The notes under the pieces were generated by a model. It was not told the DNA's origin, did not search any database, and was given only the letters and a program-made list of their open reading frames with translations. This document shows positions 55,334-64,000 of a stretch of 64,000 nucleotides of DNA, piece after piece (position 1 is the first letter of the stretch; each line of letters opens with the position of its first letter). The position numbers and the translations under genes are program-made. This DNA is from Tipula vernalis (Eukaryota > Arthropoda > Insecta > Diptera > Tipulidae): the NCBI GenBank assembly GCA_958295665.1, contig OY282560.1:269677315-269741314 (forward strand), written 5' to 3'.

Positions 55334-56558
55334 GAGCAAAAAAAATTGTAGTGCTAGAAAATGTTCCAGCGGAGGTCGTTGATTGTCAATTCTATAATTT
55401 CACCGACGAAGATGAAAGTGTAGAGCTTGAAAGTATTCAGGCGGCGAACAGTGAGCCTAGTATAAACAGTCTAGTATCATTCGAGCCTATTTCGCCTGCG
55501 CCAATAATGAATGAATTAGAGCTGCGGTCTGGTATGTCAAAACCACAGTACACATGTGTTTACACATGGTCAAAACATTCTTAAATATTTTATATTAAAA
55601 TTCTAATCCCAAAAAGTGCAGAGCAAACCACCCTTATGGAATATTCGCGATGCTCAATATAAAAATCGCGATATTCGAGCGCGACTTTGGGAAGAAATTA
55701 CAAAAGAATCGAGTAAGTAATTAAAGTTTTTAAAAATTTGAAAAAATTATTAATTTGATATCCGTATTAATATAGAAATAACAGCCATCCCTGATAATAT
55801 AAAGAGAGTGCGGAAACACTGGGAAACCATGAAGGCCACAAGCGTTCGAAATCTCGGACTCCAAGTGGTTCCAAAGGCGGGTTTAATAAAAGTTATAAAT
55901 TTGCACAGCTTCTGTCATTTTTAGATGACACTAATGAGCCATGAAGGTATGGATATTCCACTAAGATTTATTTTTATATTTCTTTTAATTTAATTTCTCT
56001 ATTTAGATCTATCGAGTTGGGTGGGGATACTGAAAGCAGTGTTCGAACAGATTTGAGGATGTCGAGAAGGTTCGCCCAAACAGAATGAAGAGTAAGCATA
56101 AATATTCAGCCCTATTATGGTTCAAGAGTCGATCGACAATCTTCACGACTCTGTATTGAATTTTCGTTTTTTCATTTGATAAAAATAATTCGAAAAAGGA
56201 AAAGGCAACACAGAGTCGTGTCGATTGGATTGTCGATCGACTCGACAATCATAATAGGGGTGAATGTGATAATAGTTAAATTATAATAAATCGTTTTTTT
56301 GTAGAGCGTGATTATCAGGACGAAGCACTCACCTTACAGCTTCGATACGTGCAAGCGCTCGAAAGTAAGTTTCCCGTAACACCCAGCACTTCAGCGGCCG
56401 CAGCAGCGACCCCCAGCCACAGTGCTTTCGGGGGCTCATTAGAACCGTATCTCGAGACATTGAGTTTAACATCCCGGCTGAAAGCACAGCAAAAAATGAT
56501 GAAAGGGTTAACCGAGTCTTTGCAAGAGGAGGAGGACAACAAAAAGAAAAATAATTAA
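55334..56558 (+). pseudogene. MADF-domain gene with introns, frame broken
   Basis: Five exon-like blocks with consensus splice sites: 55334-55531, 55617-55712, 55776-55946, 56007-56091 and 56305-56558. The first encodes an acidic stretch (FYNFTDEDESVELESIQ). The second encodes a MADF start (KPPLWNIRDAQYKNRDIRAR, LWEEITKES). The third continues TAIPDNIKRVRKHWETMK. After this a one-base frame change is needed to follow KRSKSRTPSGSKGG and FAQLLSFLDDTNEP, and another to enter EDVEKVRPNRMK. The last block ends in an Ala/Ser-rich part and EEEDNKKKNN with a stop at 56556-56558. MADF domains bind DNA in fly regulators and also occur in PIF/Harbinger accessory proteins. The first exon is not visible. 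A decayed gene, a transposon accessory protein, or a real gene with micro-introns are possible. Confidence 0.6.
56105..56264. mobile_element. 160-bp hairpin MITE in an intron
   Basis: The ends TTCAGCCCTATTATGG (56105) and ATAATAGGGGTGAA (to 56264) are inverted copies. The similarity runs inward through GAGTCGATCGACAATC and its partner GATTGTCGATCGACTC to about 37 bp, and ACGACTCTGT/ACAGAGTCGT extends the stem. It lies wholly within the last intron of the MADF-domain gene. Confidence 0.8.
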
Positions 56559-56559
56559 A

Positions 56560-57277
56560 TAAGATAAGTATTGTTTCATAAATCTAATTTTTTTGCGTAG
56601 ATATTTTATTGTTTTTTTTTTGTTTTAGGATATTGAAGACGTACCACCATGAATAATTTTAAATTATGATTTTTATTATTTTATTAATTATATTTTTATT
56701 ACACTGAAAAAAAGATTATAGGTACATATTCAAGAAAAAAAGTTGCTGGAATATATGCTAAGAATAGTTACTCTCAAATTATTCTGAATTTGAGAATAAC
56801 GCTCAAAGAATTTGTTAATTTTTTAGATTCTTATATTTAGAATTTAAGTTATGATTTAAGTAAATACAGTTTCTTACTTCGAAGTATTTCAAGCGAATGC
56901 AGATTCTAAATTCCTGTAATTTATTCTTAATATGATAGTTACATTGTCCAAAAAATTGTTAACTATTTTTAAATTTAGACTCACTTTGTGAAATTTTATT
57001 TTATTTTCAAGAATACATTTTTCAAAAATGTGATAAAACTGTAAAGGTTTTTTTTGCTAGTTAATCTCAAGTTAAGCATAGTTTTATTCACATTAAGCAG
57101 ACATTCACCAACAATATTCTAATTTCACCACATATCTTCTTAATACTGGTTGATAATATTATTGAACGAAGTATATTTATATTCAGGTAGACGCAAAATA
57201 TTCATAAAATGAGAAAAAAGTTAAGTATGTAATGCTTGCTTTGAGAAAACATCACGATAAAAGAATGTATAGATATA
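56560..57277. other. AT-rich spacer, no gene recognised
   Basis: Non-coding sequence between the MADF-domain gene and the Helitron 3' end. Its last bases TATA provide the T/A target side of the Helitron. Confidence 0.5.
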
Positions 57278-59929
57278 CTAGCGGACCCGGATGCCGCAGA
57301 CGGACATTGTTTGTCCTTGGGCTTTATTTATCGTCATTGCAAAGGCAAGACGTATTGGAAATTGTAGCCTTTTGAATTTGAAGGGTACATCAGTGGGTAT
57401 CATTGGTATTCTTGGTATTAATACTTCTTCGCCTTTATATCTTCCACTAATGATTGTTCCTTCAATTACATTTTCCATTACTTTCTTTTTTGCCAATCTC
57501 GTCCCATTGCATAGTCTTGGCGCATTCAAATTTCGCAGCAATATTATGGTCGATCCAATTTTTAATTCTAGCTTATGTGGAGGAAGATTGGGAATATCCA
57601 ATGAATTTAAAAATTCTGTTGGATAGTTGACGCATTCGTTCTCTTCCTCCATTGTATCTATTGAACGGAATGTGATCGATTTTCCAGGCAATTTATCTTG
57701 GATCCTGTAATTCATTTCATCTACATCAACATTCCGCGCTGCTAGAATCGCTCTTTCACCGAGCCATTTATGGTTTTTATGATTTGTTGCGATATTTGGG
57801 AATACTCGCTCGATCAATTCGATTTTCGACTCGACAATGTTGCAGAAATTTTCCGGAAAACTTACAAATTGTGTATTGCGATCGGGGGCCAATTTTCCGT
57901 TTCCAATGTCTAACAGTTGTTGTGCAAACATTTCTGTGGATGGATTATCGTTCAGTCTGACACGCATGTTTATGGTGAGCTTCAGTGTATGAACGCTCCG
58001 CCATAAAGATGATGATTTGAGACATGCATTTATTTCGTCCGCATAAGTCGAACGTGGGATAACAGGTAATGTTTGCCTGAAATCTCCTGACAACAGAACT
58101 AATGCTCCACCGAACAGTCTATCATTGCCATTGAGGTCCTTCAGTGTTCTGTTTAAGGCCTCTAATAAGTGTTTGTGCGCCATTGTACACTCATCCCAAA
58201 TAATTATGTTGCATTTTTTGAACAGTTTTGCCATTCCTGATTGCTTTTTCACATTGCAGACTGCATTTTCAATGTGCTGTATGTTTAGTGGCAATTTTAG
58301 TGCTGAATGCGCCATTCTTCCTCCTTCTAATAAAGTAGCCGCAATTCCGGAGGAAGCGATCGCCAATGCGATGTTGCCTTGCGATCGTATTTTAGCAAGA
58401 ATGAGGGATATTAAGAAGGTTTTTCCTGTTCCACCAGGTGCATCCAAAAAGAAAAAGCCTCCTTCTTTTGTCGCAATCGTTAGCATTATCCTCTCATATA
58501 TTATTTTTTGTTCGTTTGTCAATTTTTCTTCATTTGACAAAACAAATTGCAACAAATCATCTGGATCATAATTTTGTTCACGCATTATTTCATTATTGGC
58601 AAGGTCGAGTGCCGGTCGATTTGGTGAGATCATTTTTAATTGCGCCAATGATTCACTTGCAATCAACATGCACGTATCTTCTATTAGAATTAGCGCTTGG
58701 TCGTAAATTTCTTCTATAAATTCAAGAGTGGTATCTTGGTATCTTCTACGTTGTTCATGTAGAATATCTTCACTCATTGAATCTTTATATTTTTCCCATA
58801 ATCCAATTGGATTTGATGGGAAGCATGTCGTCAACAAAATTGCGAATAATTGACGGATTTGATTTGCTGAAGATCCAAGCGCTGCTTCTGCTAGAGTCGT
58901 ATCCCAATGGTTATCATCGTCAAGCAATTTTAGTTGTAAGCAAGCGTCGTGATTTGTGGCGCACAATTGCCCATTAACTGTTCTTAAAAGTTCAAACGAC
59001 GTTGGCCCCAGTACGGTGACTAACAACAGTCGCAAATAAAAGCACTCCCGTTGTCGTGGGTGCACTGTGTATAGTCTACCTAAAGAATTTACTTTGAAGA
59101 TTCCTTGATAACCGTCTACTGGGGAACCTCTTTTCCGTGGTTTCCATTTTTTTAATAGCTTATTCCATGTGAAATAGGATGGCACTTCAGAATAGAGCAA
59201 AGTTTGTGCAAACTGGCCAAAAATATTATTTTGTTTGCAAAGCTTAAAATATTGTGTTAAAGTTGTTTTTGGCGCAGTTAGTGCTCTTTCTATTGCGTTT
59301 TGCGCATTGAAGTAAACGCGTTGGCCATTTTCCAGATGGATGGCTAAATGAATGACAGCTGGGTCTTGTTCATGAATGGGAAAGCTGAGAATTTGCCAAA
59401 CTGCCTCATTTGAGCTTATATACCGTCCCATCTGATACCTTGATATTTCGTCGTATTGATTTTGCAAGATCTGGACTTCAAATACGGCCATGTCGCTGCC
59501 TTTGTGCACATATTTGCATATGTATTTAATGGATTTCACAGAACTGCAAAATTCTACATTTATGTGGGCCTTATATGTTTTTGACAACAAAGGTGAATAT
59601 GGCACAACCCATCTATTGTCTATTTCAATTTCACAATCAGTTCTCTCCAACATAAATGTATTACCACCATTTTCTTGTGATCTACGACGATATAACGGAT
59701 ATCCATCAACTCCAGTTATGGTATCAGACAGGAGGTCTTTTGGGAAACGTTTTGTGCATTTTCCATTATCCATGCAGGGTGATGACGGATTTAAATCACC
59801 GCATGGACCGTGAATCATATTCGATTTCACTATTTCGAATAACTCAGGGTCGGTGTTTTGATCTGGTATTTCTGCTGATATTATATTGTCGATTTGTTCC
59901 GGTCTTATTTTTTCGACTAACCAGATCAA
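57278..59929 (-). pseudogene. Helitron Rep (Tyr motif) and PIF1-type helicase
   Basis: The 883-residue open run has the Rep two-tyrosine motif KYICKYVHKG (about residues 135-144), which cleaves and rejoins DNA. It has a Walker A APGGTGKT (497-504), a DEC Walker B in IIIWDECTMA (about 575-584), then SGDFRQTLPV and INMRVRLN. The end MTINKAQGQTMSVCGIRVR is shorter than in full PIF1-type helicases, which continue with a motif-VI region, so the C-terminus is probably missing. Its stop codon TAG is part of the Helitron's terminal CTAG. The first residue is internal, not a true start; the frame upstream reads LPHAHIL, the HUH motif, after a TAG near 59958. Confidence 0.9.
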
Positions 59930-60208
59930 AATATGGGCATGTGGTAATCCACGTTTTTGCTACTCTACAGAATACATCCAGCAACGTGTTTCACCAAATA
60001 CATGGTGTTTTACTATAAAATCAATTAATGATTTTAATTTTTGTCTGAATACACGTGCTGTTATATCATGGCGATGTAACGCTGATTGCCCTGGTAACAA
60101 TAATTTTTTTATTTCTTCCCATTTCGGATTGCAAGTGAATGTAATAAACAATTCTGGCCGTCCATAAGCTCGTACGAAAGTCATTGCATCTTGAATGTAT
60201 TCCTGCAT
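59930..60208 (-). pseudogene. Helitron Rep HUH domain (two frames)
   Basis: The 59960-60208 frame contains GRPELFITFTCNPKWEEI, the first conserved Rep block. A TAG near 59958 then separates it from RGLPHAHILIWLV, whose H-x-H is the metal-binding HUH motif. The domain nicks DNA at the element's ends during rolling-circle transposition. Only one base change would separate the two halves from an uninterrupted reading. Confidence 0.85.
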
Positions 60209-60466
60209 ATGTCTTGGGCTGCCTGTATACGATGATGGTAGTATATATGCCTGACCAATGTTGTTGATGTCTAAATTGCTATCTATGTTGTTATTTATAG
60301 CGTCGTGTAAATGTATTTATTCTTCGGCCTGATTATTTTAATCAATAATTTTGCCTGATTAAATCGGATATATCGCAGACGTTCACTTTCGATTTTGGCA
60401 TACATATCAACAACATATTGATGAAACAGTTGTCTGCATTTTAAAATGTGATTATCTTCATTGTGT
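60209..60466 (-). pseudogene. Helitron protein linker region, frameshifted
   Basis: On the minus strand one frame reads KCRQLFHQYVVDMYAKIESE and RLRYIRFNQAKLL, and another resumes with DINNIGQAYILPSSYTGSPR before the Rep block. Two frame changes are needed to join the N-terminal part to the Rep part. Confidence 0.8.
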
Positions 60467-61492
60467 CTAATAGTTCATGGCACTCACATTTTTATTTGTT
60501 TCTTGTCTGGTCGTTGGATCGCGTTGCTTGATGTTAATTTGATAGCCATCTTCTCCTTCACAGAAGATTATGAGGTATTGTAATGCGTCGTATGAGCGAT
60601 GGCTATTTTGAATTGTTTGAACAGTATTGTCTCGGCGCATAATTCTTATGTCTCTCTGTTCAAATTGCTCTCCGACCATAACGATGGCTACGTCATTGAT
60701 GGTCGGTGTATTAAATCGTCTGGAATGTTGGTCGGCGGGTGCTTTCTCTGGTCTTATCACTACCATATAATTATCATTAGCCAATCTTGGCGATACTTCT
60801 TTGAATAGTCTTACTAATAAATTATTCTCATGGAGAAATGTTTGTAATAATGCAACAATTTCTCGCTCATTCGCCGCTGCAATGTGATTATAATGGCATC
60901 TAATACCCACTTGTTCTTCTTCTTCGCCCATAAACAAAATCTGCAGGAATTTTGGGTCAGCATTGGGCATTGGCAGCATAGATCCGATTCGATGATAGAC
61001 TTGCCCTTGAATTTTAAAAGTTGACTCGAAACCTGTGTTTTCCCTTACAGTAGCTCCGAACGATGTCATTTGAAAACAGGAATTGAATTTTCTTATTTTG
61101 CTTAAGAATAATTTAGACTGTGTTGAAACACCGGATATCAGCGATTTCAATGGCTCAGGTGGTGGATTGAGTGCAGGCAATACAACTTTTCCAGACGCGC
61201 AGCACATGCCATTTGTTTCGTTATTAAATTTTAATGCATCGCAATATTGGCACATTATGTCCATATCACCAATAACTACTTTGGTGTGCGATGAGTAGTC
61301 TATTTCTGGATCATATTCAAATGCCAGACGATTTAAAGTTGATCGCATTAATTGACGATTTCTCCGATTACGCTGTCGTTCTGATTCTCTGTTTGCATCA
61401 GTTGCTCGTTGGCGCAATTCTCTCTGTCTTGCTGTCCGAACAAATTGTGCTTGTCGTGTGTGACGACCAATATTAGACTTTGCTTTTGGCAT
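60467..61492 (-). pseudogene. Helitron N-terminal domain
   Basis: A 341-residue frame starting with ATG at 61492 (MPKAKSNIGRHTRQAQ) and a basic Arg-rich helix (RQRATDANRESERQRNRRNR). It continues with CQYCDALKFNNETNGMCCAS (a Cys-rich motif), MTSFGATVRENTGF, FKIQGQVYHRIGSMLP and the NDVAIVMVGEQ block typical of Helitron N-terminal regions. It ends at a stop near 60467 where the family protein normally continues. Confidence 0.9.
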
Positions 61493-61739
61493 TCTGTTAA
61501 TAATTTAATTTCATTAAAATAGTTGGCGAAAGTTGGCTATAAACGGAATTAGTAGTTAAAATTACTTTATTTGGGACTGGCTAACACTAAATGTCCAAAA
61601 TTGAGAACAAAATTTCTTGAGTTGGTAGATGTATCTGGAAAGAAACGAAAATCGACGAAAATAATCGTTTAAAAAATGTTTTTGATCATTTCATTCATTC
61701 TTTTAATCAATAGTTTTTTTTGGCAAAAACAACAATACA

Positions 61740-62330
61740 AATTATATTTTTTTATTTTTTCTTCTACATATTAGCCATCAAAAACAGTGAAAATAAAAAT
61801 TTTTCCTTCAATTACTCACTTTTCTGTATGCGGAACACAGTTAAAAAAATTTGTTTTTATTCAAAAGTCAGTTTTCGTGCAAAAAAAATGTTTCTGTTTT
61901 TTCTTCTTATCTGATCAATATCTAATCTATGTCTGATCAATTTTTCACTGTTTTAGAAATATATTTTGTTTTCTTCTGTAATTCACTTCTTTATGCCATC
62001 AATAAACGATAATTTTCATTCTTCTTGCAGGAAAACTGATTTTTTTTTGTATACCAAACGCAGTTAAAATTTTGTTTTTCTTCAAAAGTCACTTTTCGTG
62101 CAAGAAATCTAATAAAAAATTATCGTTTTCTCTTTTTATCTGTTGAGTTTTTCACTTTTCTGAAATTTTATCTGAAAATATATTGTTTTTTATCTATGTT
62201 TATTTATGCGATCAAATAAATGATAATTCACTTTTCACTCTTGTTGAATGTATGTTTTTGTATGCGAAACACAGTTAACAATCAGTTTTCCTCTATAAAT
62301 CACTTATTTATACGATCAAATACATTGCAT
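61740..62330. repeat. Diverged ~235-bp direct repeats in the Helitron leader
   Basis: Three similar blocks recur near 61800, 62035 and 62230. Shared words are CGMAACACAGTTAA, TTTCTTCAAAAGTCAC or TATTCAAAAGTCAG, TTTTCGTGCAA and TTTATGCGATCAA. No coding sequence. Such repeats in the 5' part of the element are unusual but could be simple duplications. Confidence 0.6.
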
Positions 62331-63019
62331 TCGTTAAGTCACTTCTTTATTATTGGTTTTTTATGCGATCAAAAGAATAATTTTACATTTATTTTACATT
62401 TATATATTATTAAAATCACTTTTTTAATGAATATTCGTTAAATAAAAACACAAACGATTATAATTGTCAAATAATACACGTTCCTTTAATGAAAATGGGT
62501 GCCATACCGAATGCAAAGATAGAGGCGCCATCTGTAGTGTAGTTGTTTTGTCGCCTAAAATATTTTAAAATTTTATTAATTTGATTTTGAAATTTTTATT
62601 GATATAGAAAATAATAACGAAAATGCATTTTTAAAAAATGATGCAAGACAGAATTTTGTATTTTAAGTGCATATATGTGAAGAAAAAATGCATTAATTTA
62701 TCGAAATTTCATATATGTATGCATAGAAAACAGTATATTTTAAATTTACTAAGAGTGCAGCGCCATCTTTTGGCCATACATATACGTAAGAAGTATGTTT
62801 GCGCCACTTAATGTACTGATATATACACAGAATATAGCGCCTAAAAACATAAATTGCCGTACATCGACACCAGCGCCACATAGCGGGGTAGAATGTATAT
62901 AAAAACACGCGCCGGTCTTTTACAAATATTTTGTGGGCTGAAAGTCGAAAATCGGTTGGGGCATTCAAGAGTTCACCCCTCACAAATAAACGTTCTTTTG
63001 ATTTTTATATATATAAGGA

Positions 63020-63419
63020 TAATAATAGTTGACAAATAAGCAATTATACAAACTAAATAAATTTAATATATAGTGTAAAATGGTGTTAATATGTTTTTAA
63101 GTAACCTAATTATAATTGTGTTTCTTTACAGCTTAACTGATGACGTATGTTGTGTGCCCCATTTCAGTGTAGTGCTTAAAGCTGATATCTGATGAACCAT
63201 GCTCCTTAATGACATCAATTTTTTTTTATGATTGGGATGTTTGTAAACGTAACTGTCCCGGTGTTCCGAAAGATCTCTTCGGCACACCCAATGGTTCCGA
63301 TTTTCCTGTTTTTTGTTAGAAAGTAAAAAAATTTAGACCTGAGTACTTCGCTACGGTGTGATGAAACGTCTAAACGTCTTCTAATTAAATAAACGCGTAG
63401 TAATAAAAAAAAATCAAGT
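63020..63419. other. Spacer, no gene recognised
   Basis: Non-coding flank of the Helitron. A TTTCTTTACAG near 63120-63132 resembles a splice acceptor but no exon can be followed. Confidence 0.4.
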
Positions 63420-64000
63420 CAGTGAACAATAAAAAGAGCAATGGCCCTTTGTCAGAGGTCGCATTGGGATAGGACTTGCGGTCACATGTTTGGTCTTGGA
63501 TTCACGGACTCTACGTAAATTCCACGAATTCACTCCGTCATTCAATGCAATGTCGGACCTTCTACAAAACCATAAATTACATATTATCCAGCTAAGCGTA
63601 AACTACTTTCGTAAATCGTTCTATTGAACGAAACTAAAATTAAACCAAGAAGCAAAATGCAATTTAGAAATTATACATTCCACAAAATCGATAGGTTTTT
63701 AGGAACGGTAATATTAATTAAACACGGGGTAAATTTTGAAATAGTATATAATACTTTAAGCCTACGGTCCATTGAGACACCGATAATAAAAATCAAGGGT
63801 GGTGTGCATAAAGTGCTGGTTGTGTGCTTATTTCACACCCAGTATGAGTTGCTCATGGTTAGATACAGATAAAAGGGATCTGTCGCAATTGATGAAAATT
63901 AGACTGAACTGAAACATTGAGATAGTTATAGGAAGGGATTTAAATGCAAAACATAGCTTTTGGGGAAATGTATGTTCAAACAAAAGTGTCGAACAATTGC
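63420..64000 (+). mobile_element. LINE 5' part with AP-type endonuclease (runs off the window)
   Basis: A plus-strand LINE whose ORF2 begins near 63550 (LLQNHKLHIIQL). The 63624-63872 frame has NETKIKPRSKMQFRNYTFHK and ILIKHGVNFEIVYNTLSL, the endonuclease core. After a stop it resumes near 63935 with VIGRDLNAKHSFWGN, the Asp/Asn block of the active site. An indel at about 63600 separates the start. The rest lies beyond position 64000. Confidence 0.75.

Larger units (their letters stand above)
57278..63019 (-). mobile_element. Helitron, end-to-end copy
   Basis: Minus-strand element of 5.74 kb. Its 5' end is TCCTTATATATATAAAAATC (starting 63019, preceded by A). Its 3' end is GGGTCCGCTAG (ending 57278, followed by T), so it sits between A and T with no target duplication, as Helitrons do. 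A GCGG/CCGC hairpin stands just before the CTAG. The Rep/helicase protein is nearly whole: N-terminal part 60467-61492, HUH Rep part 59930-60208, then Rep end plus helicase 57278-59929. One stop near 59958 and about two frameshifts at 60210-60460 disable it. A long AT-rich leader (61493-63019) lies 5' of the gene. Confidence 0.9.

Noticed and set aside
57291..57626. Plus-strand frames opposite the Helitron helicase (also 58125-58571, 59490-60018)
   Set aside because: Antisense shadows of the helicase and Rep frames.

Overview
This is a eukaryotic window, almost certainly from an insect and most likely a fly (Diptera). The evidence is AT-rich DNA with introns, together with BEL/Pao, gypsy-group, Jockey-like, RNase-H LINE, mariner and Helitron copies. 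The exact species cannot be named from the sequence. No bacterial-style operons, rRNA genes or CRISPR arrays are visible. The window is a dense, nested graveyard of transposable elements containing two sequences that look like host-type genes.

Layout. 0.65-1.5 kb: a small element with perfect 38-bp terminal inverted repeats. 2.66-3.5, 16.2-17.4 and 19.7-20.9 kb: three 5'-truncated copies of one RNase-H LINE, all on the minus strand. 4.76-8.93 kb: a deleted gypsy-group retrotransposon (minus). Its 3' LTR is interrupted by an intact 171-codon gene for a CENP-A/CID-like centromeric histone H3 variant (5306-5821, minus). 9.13-15.05 kb: a DNA transposon with ~220-bp inverted ends, split by a BEL/Pao fragment. 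18.0-19.1 kb: a dead mariner. 21.1-26.8 kb: a 5.7-kb foldback element made of nested inverted repeats. 27.7-32 kb: a near full-length Jockey-like LINE. 33.3-39.9 kb: a near full-length BEL/Pao element with two LTRs and a tRNA-Tyr-type primer site, sitting inside a repeat-rich foldback element (32.9-40.5 kb). 42.6-47.5 kb: a LOA/I-like LINE. 47.5-48 kb: a Penelope-like 3' piece. 49-51.6 kb: a plus-strand LOA/I-like LINE relic. 52.1 kb: a tRNA-like sequence. 55.3-56.6 kb: a spliced MADF-domain gene with broken frame. 57.3-63.0 kb: an end-to-end Helitron. 63.4-64 kb: the start of another LINE that runs off the window.

How the parts relate. Most coding sequence here is retrotransposon or transposon protein (Gag, protease, reverse transcriptase, RNase H, integrase, AP-type endonuclease, Rep-helicase, mariner transposase). 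Nearly all copies carry stop codons, frameshifts or deletions, so the region is not actively supplying these functions as it stands. Eleven of fourteen orientable elements lie on the minus strand, a bias of the kind seen in unistrand piRNA clusters. The most interesting item is the CENP-A-like gene: its frame is open, it has a polyadenylation signal, and a TATA box supplied by the LTR lies about 130 bp upstream of its start codon.
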